In this document: positions 25,903-39,184 of the stretch, piece after piece | Layout: each line of letters begins with the position of its first letter | Numbering within the stretch: the first letter of the stretch is position 1 | Assembly: GCF_028858725.1 (NCBI RefSeq) | Contig: NC_084760.1 | Coordinates: 58,491,367 to 58,555,366, forward strand | Direction of reading: 5' to 3' | DNA length: 64,000 bases | DNA from: Colius striatus | Taxonomy: Eukaryota; Chordata; Aves; Coliiformes; Coliidae | Program-made: the position numbers and the translations under genes | Notes under the pieces: model-generated | Told to the model about the DNA's origin: nothing | What the model saw: only the letters and a program-made list of their open reading frames with translations | Database searches by the model: none

Positions 25903-26622
25903 GAATCACAGAACTGTTTAATTTGGAAAAGTCTTTTTGGATCATAGAGCCTAATTGTTAACCTAACACTGCAAAGCCAACCACTAAACCATGTCCTTCA
26001 TTACTTCTCTACACATTTTTAAACAACTCCAGGGATGGTAACTCCACTATGTCACTGGGCAGCCTATTCCAATGCTTGACAGCCCTTTTGATGAATAAAT
26101 TTTCCCCAATATCTACTCTAAGCCTCTCCTGGTGCAACTTGAGGCTGATTCCTTCATCCTGTCACTTGCAGTTTGTGAGAAGAGACCAACCCCCACCTCA
26201 CCACAACTCTCCTTCAGGTAGTTGTAGAGGGAGATAAGGTCTCCCCTCAGCCTCCTCTTCTCCAGGCTAAACAACCACAGCTCCTTCCAGACACTCCTCA
26301 TCAGACTTGTTTTCCAGACTATTCACCACCTTCATTGTCATTCTTTGAACATGCTCCAGCACCTCAGTGTCCCTCTTGTAGTGAGGGGCCCAAAAGAAGA
26401 CAGTATGCGAGGTGTGGCCTCACCAGTGCCAAGTGCAGGAGGACAGTCACTTCCTTGGTCATCTTGGCCATACTATTTCTGATAAAAGCCAGAATGCCAT
26501 TGGCCTTCTTGGCCATCTGGGCACACTGCTGGCTCATGTTCAGTTGGCCATTGACCAACACTCACAAGTCCTTTTCTGCTGAGCATCTTTACACCCACTC
26601 TTCCCCAAACTTGTAGCATTGA
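25903..26622 (-). repeat. CR1 LINE, about 720 bp, degenerate
   Basis: Reverse-strand CR1 ORF2 C-terminal region and tail. Recognisable minus-strand pieces are [20 protein letters not shown] (near 26210-26270) and an upstream [20 protein letters not shown] segment (near 26470-26540), separated by frameshifts. It is more diverged in its 3' tail than the copy at 20665. The 5' break is at about 26622. Confidence 0.93.
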
Positions 26623-27595
26623 TTTTAAGCTGTAGAAAATGTATAAATGAAGAACGTCTTACTACCAGATTCCATCCGGTCATTTGGATGAGAGAAAAAA
26701 ATAGTATTTAAGAATTAATGTGTTGAAGAAAGGAAGCAGAACCAATATTGTTTGAATTCTGTCCAAGTATATTAAACATTATGCTGACAAAAAACCCTCA
26801 TCTTTAACTGTAATAATTTGTGTTTCTTGTGAATTCATTGACTTTTTTTTCACATGTTTTTGTGTGATCCATAGTAAAGTAAACTTAAGAGTTCTAATGT
26901 TTCTTTTAAGGATCCTGATCATCCTAATATGAAGATGTATATAGTTCCTATGAAGGATTTTTCCTTTTTTATCCTTGAACCTTTGCCAGTGCACATGATC
27001 TTTCTATCGTTTAATATATTTTATGCATACTGAAAATAATGTTTTAAGGCTCCTCATATCTAAGCAGTCATACCCTTCTTTGCTTCATGAGCAGGTATGT
27101 TGTTATTTTCAACTACCTAATAGGAAGATATAAAGAAGATGCAGACAGACTTCTTGGCTATTCAGAGTGGTATAGTAATAGCTGGTGGACACAAGGTACA
27201 ACAGGGGAAAGTATTTTTTAGATATTTGGAAAACTTTTACAAAATATGGGTGATCTGAGATGATAAGATAAAATACATGCTGTTATTTGTAGTCTGTGGT
27301 TGAATAAACAAGCAAGCAATACAACTGTGAACGTAGAACTTCATCAAATGTTTGGTAAGGAACTTTGATGTTGAAATATGAGCTGCCATGTTCAAATTCA
27401 GAGTCAGCAGCAAAACTGAAGTACTGAATTTAACATATTCTGAGTATTTTTTGAGTTTTTTCTTTGGCTACCAATTCCTAATGAAAACGTAAATTTTGGA
27501 ATATGACAAGAGAAATACAAAGATAGATTAACCTAATTCAATCTGTCCACTGTGTCAGCACTTTCTCCCAATTAAATGAATGTAGTATGGTATTT

Positions 27596-27639
27596 AATAA
27601 GCCATTAATTAATTGTTAATAAGCCATTAATTAATTGTT
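27596..27639 (+). repeat. Perfect 22-bp tandem duplication
   Basis: The unit AATAAGCCATTAATTAATTG followed by TT occurs twice back to back without a mismatch. It contains a TTAATTAA core, so the duplication doubles an AT-rich homeodomain-type word. Confidence 0.9.
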
Positions 27640-29638
27640 TGTTTTAAATTCTGAAACAATGTTACTTCTCTTAAAAACTCAAAATAGCCTTTATAAAAGG
27701 TTTCAGTCTTCTAAGATAGAAACCAAAATTGTCTCTGTTTATCTAAAGAACATAAGTTGAAAGAACATGTTCCATTACGTTCTCTTGTCAGCATGACCTA
27801 ATCATCATCTGACTGCTAGGTTCAAGACATGAGTTTTTATATTTATTCAGTATTTAGCCTCTTTGACTTACTGTAAGTTAAATGAGCTTATGCTATTATT
27901 TGCCTTGTACAATGTCAGATGATTTGAAACTGTCTTTTTACTACATAGCTCCATTGACCAGCTTTCAAATGATAATGAACTTCAGTTGATGTTGTTCTCG
28001 TCTGATTTGTCATAGAGATGAAGAATTTATTAGACTTTATCTAAAGCATCATAATTTTGTTTTAAAAATATTATGGAATTATCAAATTTAGATGCGAGCT
28101 GTAGATGAAGAGAGGGTATGAAGTGTAAAAAGATGATAAAAACTGGACAGTACTGAACTGAGCAATCTGGGCAAAATGTCTGAAGTAGTTCCTAGCAAAA
28201 ATATCTTAAGTAAGGTAGGTAGGAAGAAAGGAGTGAATGAATAAAAGGGAAAATAAATGAAACCTGAAAAAATGAGGAGTGCATTGGTTTGAATTTGCAT
28301 AAAGTACAATAAATTAATTACTTATGTAATAAATTATATAAATTTCGTTAGGAGCACAAGCCGATAGCACAAATCTAAAGGCTAAAAGGGAGACTCTTTG
28401 TAAATCTTTGTAAGGTTAGAAAAGTAGAGGGGTGAATGTGCTGTTTGGACAGGAAAGCACCAAAATATTTTTCCCTATGGAGAATAGTTGGTCCATAGAG
28501 TGGTACAGTAGAAGTCAGCACCGTGGTACAGAAATTAATTTATTGTAATTGCAAGTTGACTATCCAAATTGCATCTAAGTTTGCATCTACCTGCCATATC
28601 TTATAGAATTTAATTTTGAATAATACGAATGATTAGTTTTGAATAAGTGTTTCCTCAGAATCAATAAGTATGTGGTTACTTAGACATTAAGTGACATAAA
28701 ACCTCCTTTTGCAATAGAGCAAGACAGTGGTTTTGTCTTAAGTACACATCATACCGGTTACTTATTTTCTCTTTTTCATATAACTTTGAAAAAATAGGCC
28801 AACATGAATATAATTTTGCTCTCACAAAACTTGTAATATTGTCAGGATTTAAAATCCCAGGGGATCCCAAATTATTGTAGTGCTTTGCAACTGTTTGGAG
28901 AGATTAATAAATTTTATAACTAATGCTGAGTACCTTGGTAATTTTTCATAGAAGTCATTGTTTTTGTATTGGTTTTGACTTGGTTTTTTTGTTTTGTTTT
29001 ATTACAGAAATTGTTACATGCTTATATAGACGTATCAGGGAATTGTAGCTTGTTACATGAATGCATGGGTTTCATTCTATGAAGTTGCAGTGACACATTC
29101 CAAGAAGGGATGGGAAGTAATAGACAAGTGTTGTTAGTTTGTGTACTACGAGTCTTTCAGTTCTGCTAGGGTGTTGTAATTAGGGAAATGTAATCAAATT
29201 TCTGTAAGTGAAAGCTGTAAAGAAAATTAGGATTTGTAGATGAAAGATACAATGTGGAGTGGTAGACAACATTTGCTAACATTATTTAACTGCTTTACCA
29301 CCTTCTGGTGGTATTGCTCTGGTAGTGGGAAATCCTAAATCTGTATTAGAAGACTATCGTGGCATTGAGCTCAGGAAGAAAGATTCCTTTTAATAAAGCA
29401 AAAATGCGATGTTCATACTGTTCCACAACAGAAATAAGAAATAAAAATCTAAGTGTTTCACGAAATGATGTTAAGAGTTTGGAAGGAGTTTGACAGGACT
29501 TCCAGAGGAAAAGGGAGTTGGAGTCTTGTATTGTTCTATTTAGTACATTTGTTCCTGCATTAGCTATGTTAGGGAGAGAAGGATTTTTTTCCTGTTTGTG
29601 AAATGGATGCAGAGAGTTTTCCTTGTGGCATCAGTAGC

Positions 29639-29666
29639 TTGAAGGACAATGTGAATTGTCCTTCAA
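29639..29666. repeat. Perfect 12-bp inverted repeat, 4-nt loop
   Basis: TTGAAGGACAAT, loop GTGA, then ATTGTCCTTCAA. It is followed at once by an imperfect direct copy of AATGTGAATTGTCCTT (29667-29683), so the palindrome may have arisen by a local template-switch event. Confidence 0.85.
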
Positions 29667-32600
29667 AATGTGAATTTGTCCTTAACAAATTCCTATTTAC
29701 TATAAAAATCTGTAGTTCAAATTAAGAGACGCTTGAACCTAGAGCACGGCAGCTGTTTGCAAGTTATCAGTTGAAGCTCCTGTTCTGTCTAATCTATCTA
29801 ATAATGAAGTGAAAATATATCTACAAGCTTGAATAAGCACACAGCATTGATTGCTAATGAAATCAGTTTATTTATAAATTGGAAACCTCTTGTTCAAGCT
29901 TGGCCTAGTTACTAGTTGCAGGCCTTAGGGCTTTAAACTCAAATGAAGATAAGTGTGGCTGGTAATTTACAGTATTTAATGATTCTGGGTGCCTTCAGGA
30001 TCCTGTGAAAGAACACATGATTAAATTAGACTTCTAAGTACCGTAATCAGCTTGTGGGGTACTTTTTGCCTCAAAGAATGACACACAGTGGTTAGTACAG
30101 GGGAATGCTTGAAGGTAGCTAGAGTTTCAGTCACCTCCTTTGTGGAATCTTCTGTTGACTAAGCCATACCTTTGGATACAGCCAGATAATGCTTTTCTAA
30201 CACATCTCACAGCAGCTTCTTCGACACTTTTTCTGGAGAGGAAGAGATTCTGGACCCTCAATACTGATAAGGTTCAACTTATTCCTCCCTTTCTTGGTTT
30301 CTGACCTTTGTCAGGTAAGGCTCTGGGAAGGAGAATTTCCCATACCTCTTAATTCTGACAGAGGAAGGCTCACAGAAGAGAGTGTATCTCCAGACTTCTT
30401 CGTGCCTTTCTAATCTTTGGGAAGTGCTTTTATGACAGATTCCTTATTTTTCTTGTAGTCATTTCATATGCCTTGATGGACACCATTGCTTTAGTTTGTT
30501 CAGCTTATTTAGGAGCCATGGGGCCTTAAAGAAATTGTATACTGTGATTCTTCACTCCTCTGGCTCATGAGAGCTTCTGCAGAAATGATGGTGTGACAAA
30601 TTTTTAGGTGACCAATTTTACTGATTAAAAAAAAATAGAAATTAAGCTGATAAAGATAACTGTTGTTGGGTCTAAGTTGCAGTTGGACCTTGTGCAGATT
30701 TCACATGTTAGGTGTCTGAAGTTCAGTTCCTTGCTTCATTGAGTTTTCATTGAATTGTGACCTTTTTTTTCATACGTGTGTCAGACTTTTTTCCCCAAAG
30801 ATTTACTGCTGTAAGTACCATTATGATACACTCATTAACATTTTGTTCCAGTTTTAATTTTTAAAAGAACTCCTATTAAACACAGTTGTCCAAATTTCTT
30901 ATTACATCTATTTTAAGTATACTCACTTGTCAGAGGATCCAACTAAATTATTTTTGTCCCATAACTCATTTAAAAAAATTACTTATGTAGTGCAGAATTC
31001 TTTTATTTAGACTACTTTAAATTCCTAATGAGCATTCAGCTTGCATATACTTCTTTTCAGTTACAGCTGAGTACAAGTGCAGAAGCCTTAAGAAAGTAAT
31101 GGAAGTCTTTTAAAACCTCAATAACTCAAAAGTTTATAAGATTTCTTATCCATGAAAATTTTCTTTATGTTTCTCTCCTTTTTTTTTTAGACAATATATT
31201 TACAAAATTACTTTGAGTGGGCTATTATGTTAAACTATGTCATTTTGTACTGCATTTACTGCTTTGTGGAATAATTTATGCACAAAGCATTGTTGTTACC
31301 ACTCCATCTAAGCTTAAAAACTTGCTCCATGGACCAATGTTGCAATGGATTCTAATTACTCTAGAACACAGAAACTGTGTTAAAGAAGCATATTTGAAGC
31401 AATAATGACAATAATAACCATTGAAGACATCAAAAGCTTAATTTAGAAAGCAAAAACAGCGCTTTGGAGTGACACTTTATCCTCATTGTCACTATGAGAA
31501 TGGCTGTCATTTTTACTGTTAGAAAATGAAGGCATTGACAAACATTAAAATAATATCAACAATGTAATATACATTTAAGTGATGTGAAGATGTGAATATT
31601 AGTTTGTGATTGTGCATACTTAAATTACACTTGGGGGTTCTTGTGTATTGTATATCTTGGTAAAAATTGTAAATGATGTGCTAATTCTTTCTATCCAGGA
31701 AAACATAACAACTTTGGGGCTTTATGCTTCTGTGTAAATCTAGGAGGAGGCAGTGGGGCTGAACTTGCTGGGAATGTTTTTGCTCAATCCAGTTCAACAA
31801 GAAAGCAAAAGAACAAAATCTTAAAAATAAACATGATATATGGAAGAACATCTCAATAACAACAAAAAAATTGCCATCTCTTACCAGATTGTGTAGGTAC
31901 ACTATGTTTTCTTAAAGATTTCCCTTTTTTTTTTTTAGTCAAGTTGCTGATGGCTTGTATAGATTTCTATTTTGAATTGGATAAATTGCATTATATATAG
32001 TGCAGTTTGTGCAGAATCCAGACATGTCAAATGCCAAACTCCAGAGAAGACAATAAATTTCTGTTAAATACTGAGGAAAATTCAATATGGGATCATCACT
32101 TTCTCTTCATGAGGGTAATGCTGTTTCTCTCCACTCTGACAGCCCAGTAACTGCTGTCAGTCAGTGTGTTGGCCTTTAGCCAATGATCTTGAATTTTCAG
32201 GTAAGCAGAATAGCTGGAAGCTGTGCAAGTGTTCAGACGTCACTTGGATTTCCAGTAATGGTGTGGGATTTTAAGAGATTCTCAGATTCAAAGAATTCAG
32301 AAAGGTACAGGGCTTTTTCCCCTGTTTATCTTTCCTGGGAACATTTGGGTGTTACTGGTCCTAACTTCTGTATTTTCACACCTCTGCTTGTAAATGCAGG
32401 AGGTAAGCCAAAGGATTGGAAGTACTGCTTCAATCCTTCCTTGCACCTCTGAACATACATATGCAGCTTTGCACATAATCTGGATAGCTAGACATTTGAT
32501 CAAAGTGTAAGAGCCAGTCTGGTGCTTGTATCTGAAGATGTAGTAGATGACCCTAGTGACTTTCTTTTTACATGAATCAAACTGATCTAGCATTAAACCT

Positions 32601-35600
32601 CCTTATGAAAGTATGGTAGAGCTGTGAAAGTAAATCTAGGAATAGAGAACGACTGTCAAAACTTAACGTAGTTGAGACCTACCCACAGTGTGCACAGGCT
32701 AATCCTGGCTAACAGTGCTTAGATAAAGTGGTGCTATGTCATGAAAACCAAGATGCAGACATCACAACCTGAGAGAACCTTTCAAATCAGTACTGTTCAG
32801 TTTTGTCTGGGGTGGGTATGGAAATCTTGAATTTTAATTTGAAAGGGATGTTACTAGGATTGGCAGTTTTGATGTTTGCCATCTGTTTCTAGGAGTGTGG
32901 GTTTTCCATTCATGTATTTGTAAATATATTTGCAAAATGCACATACTCCCAGGTTTCTGGAAAAAAGAAAAAAAAAAAAGGTTCTGAATTTATCTGTCAT
33001 TTAAGTGCTCCAAAGAACATCTGTAATAATAATCAAATTTGGGAGGAATAAACATGGACGATGCATTTTGCAACTTTTTACTCACACTGAAAACACTTCT
33101 ATGGTTTCTAGTGCGAATATGCATGTGAATAATTTTAAGTATTGTGGAAAGAGCTTGTATCATTGGGCCTCCAGAAGGGAAACAGGTTTTAATGGATAGA
33201 TTCAATTATGCCATTAGAAAAAGAGGAAAGCAAAAATAAATTTTGAATTACAGAAAAGATAGTGCCATTAAAATTAGGGTTGAGTAGTAATTGATTAAAA
33301 AATAGCCAGTTTTTACTAGGAACATCTTGAACGCTAGCGAGTTCATGAGTTCTCACATTGAAATATTTTGATTTTTTTCACTGTTGTATACCTACCAATG
33401 TATGTGCAATAGCTTTCTCTTTTTAGTACTTTTTAGGAAAATTCTCTTGACTTCATTCTTCACAGAAGCTCTTCTACCAGATATTGCTGCATAAAAAACA
33501 ACCCAAGCAGACAAACAAGCATCCACAGGATTTCTTTTTTTCTTTACCTTACATGTTTCAGATAATTTTATGCCTAAGCAGTTAAAAACTTTTCTCTTGC
33601 CCTAATGGAATTGGAGGGAGATACTGAGAATTTAAGTTTTTGTTCAGGCAGAAACTATTCTATTGGGTTTGGAGGGCCGACAATAAATCTTCTGAAATAC
33701 GGTGAAGATCAAAGTCCTGTCGTCAGTTCATTCAATTGAGTAAAATCACACTTTACTTTCAGAGGAGACCTGCAGTCTATTTTGCTTACGGAAGTATTAT
33801 GAACTATAATTTTGGAGCTATCTAGAACACATCACCTAAATGTGGGGCAGATCACTGCTTCTGTAGCTGCTCACTCTCAAATTTGAGTTTTTATTTGCCT
33901 GATGAGAAACCTCGCATGAAGAACAAATGATGAATGGACAGCATTTTAAGATATGCTATTTATTTACTGATCTCAGTTTTATGGTAGAAATCTACTTATT
34001 CTGAATTGCCATTATCACATAGTATTATAGTTGATATTCTGGGAACCCATTTTGCTGGTAAACTTGTACGTGATAGAGTAGGCTAATCACCACGAAGTGA
34101 TCAGGGATGTCTTCTATGGCTAGTTGCTTCCAAGTATTAGTTCCATTCAGAAATTGCCACGTGCTTTATAACTAATCTACACAGACTGTATCACAGGACC
34201 ACTTCAGAGCATGACAATTGGTTTGGGGGTATTTTTGAATTTGTTTTAAAGGCTGTAGCAAAGTTTCCACCTAATACATGAAGTAATGGGAAAGATGAAG
34301 ACTGAGTTAAGTGGGGGAAAACATAGTAAATGAGACTTCAAAATACTTGTCTCGGCCCTATTGTTATTCCTTCTGGGATTTCCCTTCCGAAAACCAGTGT
34401 TGTCTCTTTCTTAACATTTTCCTGTTATATGTTTGTTTTTTCCTGGATTCAGAATGTAGTAAAAATAAAATCTAAGCTCCATGTTTTCATGAAGTCATTG
34501 TGGTTGCCCTCAAACTAGTGATGCCAAGAATTGTGTCCTTATGGTCATAGTAACTGCCTGGAAAAAGAACTTCACCTTTTCTGATTTGTGTAGTGCTGCT
34601 TAACAAATACACACTCAATATTTCTGACAGAAAAAATCTGTAATTCCCACTACCAGTGTCACAAGTGTGGAGTATATTGTTCTGATGCATTCAGATTTTA
34701 CCCTTGTGAAATTATATGAGAAGAAAATATTAAAAAAAACCAATGCAACATGAATGAGTGGATGTTATATAAAAGAGTACCTCATCAGATACTTGAAAAA
34801 GCATGGCTCTCCAAATACAAAGGATAATTTTAATGTTTTTTAAAGCCTAGTGAAGAGAAATTTAAAAAACAATGTAAACAAAAAAATACATAATAAAAGG
34901 AAAAAGATAACTGGTATGAATTAACATTTATGAAGAGGTATCTGAAAGTTAAATAAATCTACAGAGGAAAAATAATCTTTTATTATTGTGGATGAAGACA
35001 ATAAGAATACTTCGAGAAAGAAAAACATCCACGTGACCATTGGAATGTTGCAGATCTTTTATTATTTGATGAAGTAGAATGTTACAATACTAGAAAAACT
35101 TGAAAGACATAAAAAGAGCAGAAGTTGTACCAGAATTTGAAAAACAGAAGTAAGATGTTTCAGATAGTGGTAGTTCAGATTAACATTACAGTAATCAAAA
35201 AAAAAAAAATCTGGAGCAGACTGATACCTGGAGGCAATCAAGATGCATGATACATTTGGGGTTAGTTAACAGAAAGTAGCTAACAAGAAATCCAGTGCTG
35301 GAAAATAGTTTAATTAAACAACCATGATAAATGTTTAGTAGGTATTTCATTTTAACAAAGTTGACATATTTAGTGCTCTAAATTGTTTAGCTAACTTTGA
35401 TCAGTTTAACCTCGTTAAAATTAATATTCTGTAAAGAGTAGTGTATCTCAAATTTAATGATAACTGATATCCCACAGAAACAATAAAAGGAAAATCAAGT
35501 AATGGAATTATAACTGGATCCAGAAGATATTTTCTTGTCCTAATGCTGTTTATTGCTGTTATATCTACAAAGAAATTTGGATATTTTGGTAGTATTTGTT

Positions 35601-36121
35601 ACAGGTGTCATAAACATTGGTTAAGTAATCATTAAAATAAACAAAACCAGAATTTTACAGGACAGTATAGATTGCATAGTAGCATAATCTCACTTGAATA
35701 GGGTATACATTTATGAAAAAAATATATAAATCACACATAAATAAATACAGTGCATACTCATTCAGAGAACCGAATTCTGGAGCGTTGTCATGCAGCAAAG
35801 ATTTTAAGTGTTGTGTGTAACCAACTGTCCATAATGCAGATTGGTAGCTACAAGAGAAACAGCAATTCTGCAGTACTTCAGAGAAAACTCAAATGAGGAG
35901 TAGACAGCCATTACTGCACTGGCATTAGCACACTTTCTGTGTGGGGGGGGAAAAAAAGTCTTAATTCTGATAATGACATATTCAAAAGGTTTTTGACTAA
36001 AAGTGTGTGAATAATTGTCAATTTTCCTTCTTTTCATACGAACTGGGATTTTTTCCTGACTTTTTTTCCACATTAAAAAAAAAATCACCCTTGTATCTTA
36101 GGCAAAAATAGAAATTTTCAC

Positions 36122-36165
36122 TTTATTTATTTATTTATCTATTTATTTGTCTATTTATATATTTA
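36122..36165 (+). repeat. (TTTA)n microsatellite
   Basis: Imperfect TTTA/TTTG tetranucleotide repeat, about 44 bp. Confidence 0.9.
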
Positions 36166-37264
36166 AGTTTTTAACCACATACTTTAAATACTTAGAGCTT
36201 TTTGAAGTAAAAGGATTAATAAAATGTTAAAACAAAATGGTTTCAGCCATGCTCTTTTCATTCATGAAATTTCAATATGAATTCAGGAATTAAGTGTCCA
36301 AATTTGAATATACCGTCTTTAGGAAACCCTTAGATCTTTTGAAAAAGTCCCTGATTTTTCTGTTTCTTTGTTTTCAAGTAAACCTGTCAAAATAATTATT
36401 TTAACATAAGTTGCATTTGCTTCCCATGAAATTTGTAAAGCATGGAATTCCAGAGATATGATCATGATTGAGGAATAATAGAGGTCAAAGGAAGATAAAT
36501 TAAACAAGTATCTCTGTTTCAGAGACCTGTTATGAGTATGCATTTATGTGATTTGACCTGCTGCCTCTTCTGCTGCACAATAATCTTATTGTGCCAAAGG
36601 AAGTTCTTGTAAGCAGGATCCTAAGTTGAATTGACTCAAACTTAGAAGTTTTTAAAAATACTAGTTATCTGTATTGCAGCTTAAAGATGGTGAATCTGTC
36701 ATTCAGCTGTTGTTTAGCAATTTACTATGAATTATTTATTATTCTGACATCTCTGTTCTTTTACTGATAGACAAGAAAATTACTGGTGAAATGCAAGTGT
36801 ATTTATGCAAATAGAAACTTGAATTAGATTAACTCAGTGGGATATGTATTCTATAACAGTAGCATGTTGTGTGGTTTTGGGTTTTTTTTTGTCCTGTAAG
36901 ACAGAATTTAATAGATATTTTTTTTTTTCCTGAATTCCCTTATTTATGTTCAGTAAGCCAGAGAGATAGTTACAAGAAGGAGATATATGTTCTCCTATGA
37001 GATACATGATGCAGTAAACTAGACAGAGAAAGACTTTTGTGATCTATCTGAAGTATTTTTTACTAACTAGAGAAGCTGCTGTATTTTTCAGTCTTAATTT
37101 TTTAGGCAAATTATACAAATTCAAGTGAGGCATATTCTGCTTAAATAAAATATTTGCAAAATTACCTGTGGCTCTGGAGTGAGAGTACTCATTTGGTGTG
37201 AAGAGGAATGGCATTACCTCCTCTCCCAAATGTAGCCTGAAAACCTGTTTATTCTTTTGGTTAG

Positions 37265-37503
37265 GATGTCAGGGAATGGCTTAAAGCTTTATCACAGGAA
37301 GTTCAGATTGGGTATTACGGAAGAGTTCTTCCCTGAGTTTGTGGTCAGGCATTGGAGCAAGCTCCCTAGAAGTTGTCATGGTGCCAAGCCTGTTAGCTCT
37401 TACATGTGGTTTAATGTTTAGGTTGCCCTGTGTGAAGCAGGAGTTGGACTTGATGGTCCTCATGGGTTCCTACTAACTCAGTATATTCTATGATTCTGTG
37501 ATT
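37265..37503 (+). repeat. Divergent CR1 LINE 3' end
   Basis: Forward-strand, old CR1-like copy. GTGGTCAGGCATTGGAGCA followed by AGCTCCCTAGAAG matches the RHWNRLPRE-type end of ORF2, and AGTTGGACTTGATGGTCCTC then ATTCTATGATTCTGTGATT is the CR1 3' UTR and tail. Divergence suggests a different and older subfamily than the copies at 39039 and 46095. Confidence 0.8.
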
Positions 37504-39038
37504 TGGTTATGTGTCAGAGTACTTTTAACCTTTTAGTTGTATTCTTCCCGACCTGTTTTTCTTTCACTTGTTTCCTGTGGTTATACAGATATCACACTGA
37601 AACATCCTCTCTTCCTCCTTTATTGTCACTATTCCTACTTAACTGATGCAGAAGTATATTGTTAAGTAGTTTTTTATTAAATACATAATTTGACTGTTGA
37701 TTGTTTCTTATGAATAAGGTGGAAGAGAACTATCATTCACATAATTACTGTTAGAAGTTACCCTCCCATCTGGCTCAGTTTTCTTCAGTTGTTTTTTTGT
37801 AAGATAGAATTTTACTGTATTTCATAAGATCCAGCTAAAGCAACAGTAATCATGTATTTATCTGGTAATGTTACAAAAGTTGTCTTTTCCTGAGTGACTG
37901 CTGAAATCCAAACACAACATATAATTACCATAAAGAACAAAATCAGGAATTTATATGTGTGAGAGACTAGACTTGGAGTGGAAACATAAAGATTTTCTAA
38001 AAATCCATTGCATGAAAAGAGGGAAGAAAGAGGCTCTGGTTTAAGCTTGTTCACACACTACAAAGAATGTAGGGCAGATAAGTTGCACAAAATGATCTGA
38101 TACCCTTCACAAAGTTTTCTCATTTATGTCACTGTCTTGCTGAATGAGACCAAACTTGCACCACTAACCTGAAGTCTGAGATCTATTAATCATGTTTTAG
38201 GATTCTGGAGAAATGCTGTATTGAATGAGGAAAAACTGTCTCCTGGGCTTATTATATGAACTCTTAAAAAGTAATCTTGTGTTTGAATTGTTACATTAAA
38301 TATTTTCTTTCAAATGTATTTTAGAGAAGGTTGAGAGAATGAAATGTGCAGAATGGGTAAGTACATCCAGCTTCTGTATGCTAAGTCTCAAAATATTATA
38401 TATGTTTTGAATTTCGAAGAATCCATATGAATTATGAAATGTCTGTCTTCAGATGACTTAGTTAAAGTCTGCAAGAGAAGTTAAACTGCTTCGCTGGTTT
38501 CGAAGATCATATTTTGTCATTTTTTCAAGGCTGTGCAATGAATCACTGAAGATTAAAGGCTAAAGCTGCTTCATCTAGAGTGTTTGTTGCTCACTCTATC
38601 AACTAGATAGAATTTCCAAGGAAATACTGATAGAAGTATTTTTATCTGATAGAATATATCAAATAAAATGATGATAATGAAGATGCTGACAACAAAATAA
38701 TATCTGTTCAAAGTATTATTAAAGCAGACACTTCAAGTCATTTCCACAGTTCAGTAGGCTCACAATACTTGTCTGTTTAATCCACATATGATTTCAATGT
38801 GGATGAGATGTCTGCAAAGGAATAATGGACATTGGCTTAAAGACAAGAATACAAGTAGAAGTTAAATTACTATATTTTGATAAATGAAACAGTCATTGAA
38901 GTGCTATGAAACATTGGAAAGTTCATTATTATAACGTTGAATATATCGAGTTTTAGAACAGGAAGAGCACAATCCATTAAGTGGTTTTAAGTTCAAAATT
39001 CTCTGAGCTTAATTAATTCTACTTTTTGTTAGCTTAAT
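37504..39038. other. Non-coding, contains a microexon candidate
   Basis: AT-rich unique sequence. A 32-nt segment at 38325-38356 has splice-like borders and is listed separately. Nothing else is supported. Confidence 0.45.
38325..38356 (+). other. Candidate 32-nt microexon
   Basis: The segment is preceded by a T-rich tract ending TATTTTAG and followed by a consensus donor, TGG|GTAAGTAC. If joined to exon 1 (phase 1) it reads EKVERMKCAEW with no stop and leaves phase 0. An 11-codon open frame is expected by chance more often than not, so the splice borders are the main evidence. There is no homology support. Confidence 0.15.
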
Positions 39039-39184
39039 TATAGAATTGTAGGGGTTGGAAGGGACCTTTAGAGATCATCTAGTCCAAACCCCTGCAGAAG
39101 CCGGTCCACCCAGATCAGATCACATAGGAACGTGTCCAGCCAGGTCTTGCAGACTTCCAAGGAAGGAGACTCCACAACCTCCCT
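39039..39184 (-). repeat. CR1 LINE 3' fragment
   Basis: Reverse-strand CR1 tail of the GACCTTTAGAGATCATCTAG subfamily, about 145 bp. It ends inside the ORF2 C-terminus (GGAGACTCCACAACCTCCCT on the + strand). Confidence 0.93.

Larger units (their letters stand above)
26623..37264. other. Long unique non-coding stretch
   Basis: About 10.6 kb free of recognisable CR1 or LTR sequence and of convincing exons. AT-rich throughout. Small structures are a 22-bp tandem duplication (27596-27639), a 12-bp-stem hairpin (29639-29666) and a TTTA microsatellite (36122-36165). An open segment bounded by AG and GTAAGG at 30213-30314 was considered and rejected. The lack of repeats over this length may point to conserved regulatory DNA, which I cannot test. 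Confidence 0.45.

Noticed and set aside
30213..30314. 102-nt segment between CTCACAG and CAG|GTAAGG as an exon
   Set aside because: It is open only in phase 0; the phase required after exon 1 has a stop. A 34-codon frame is readily found by chance, and no homologue is recognised.
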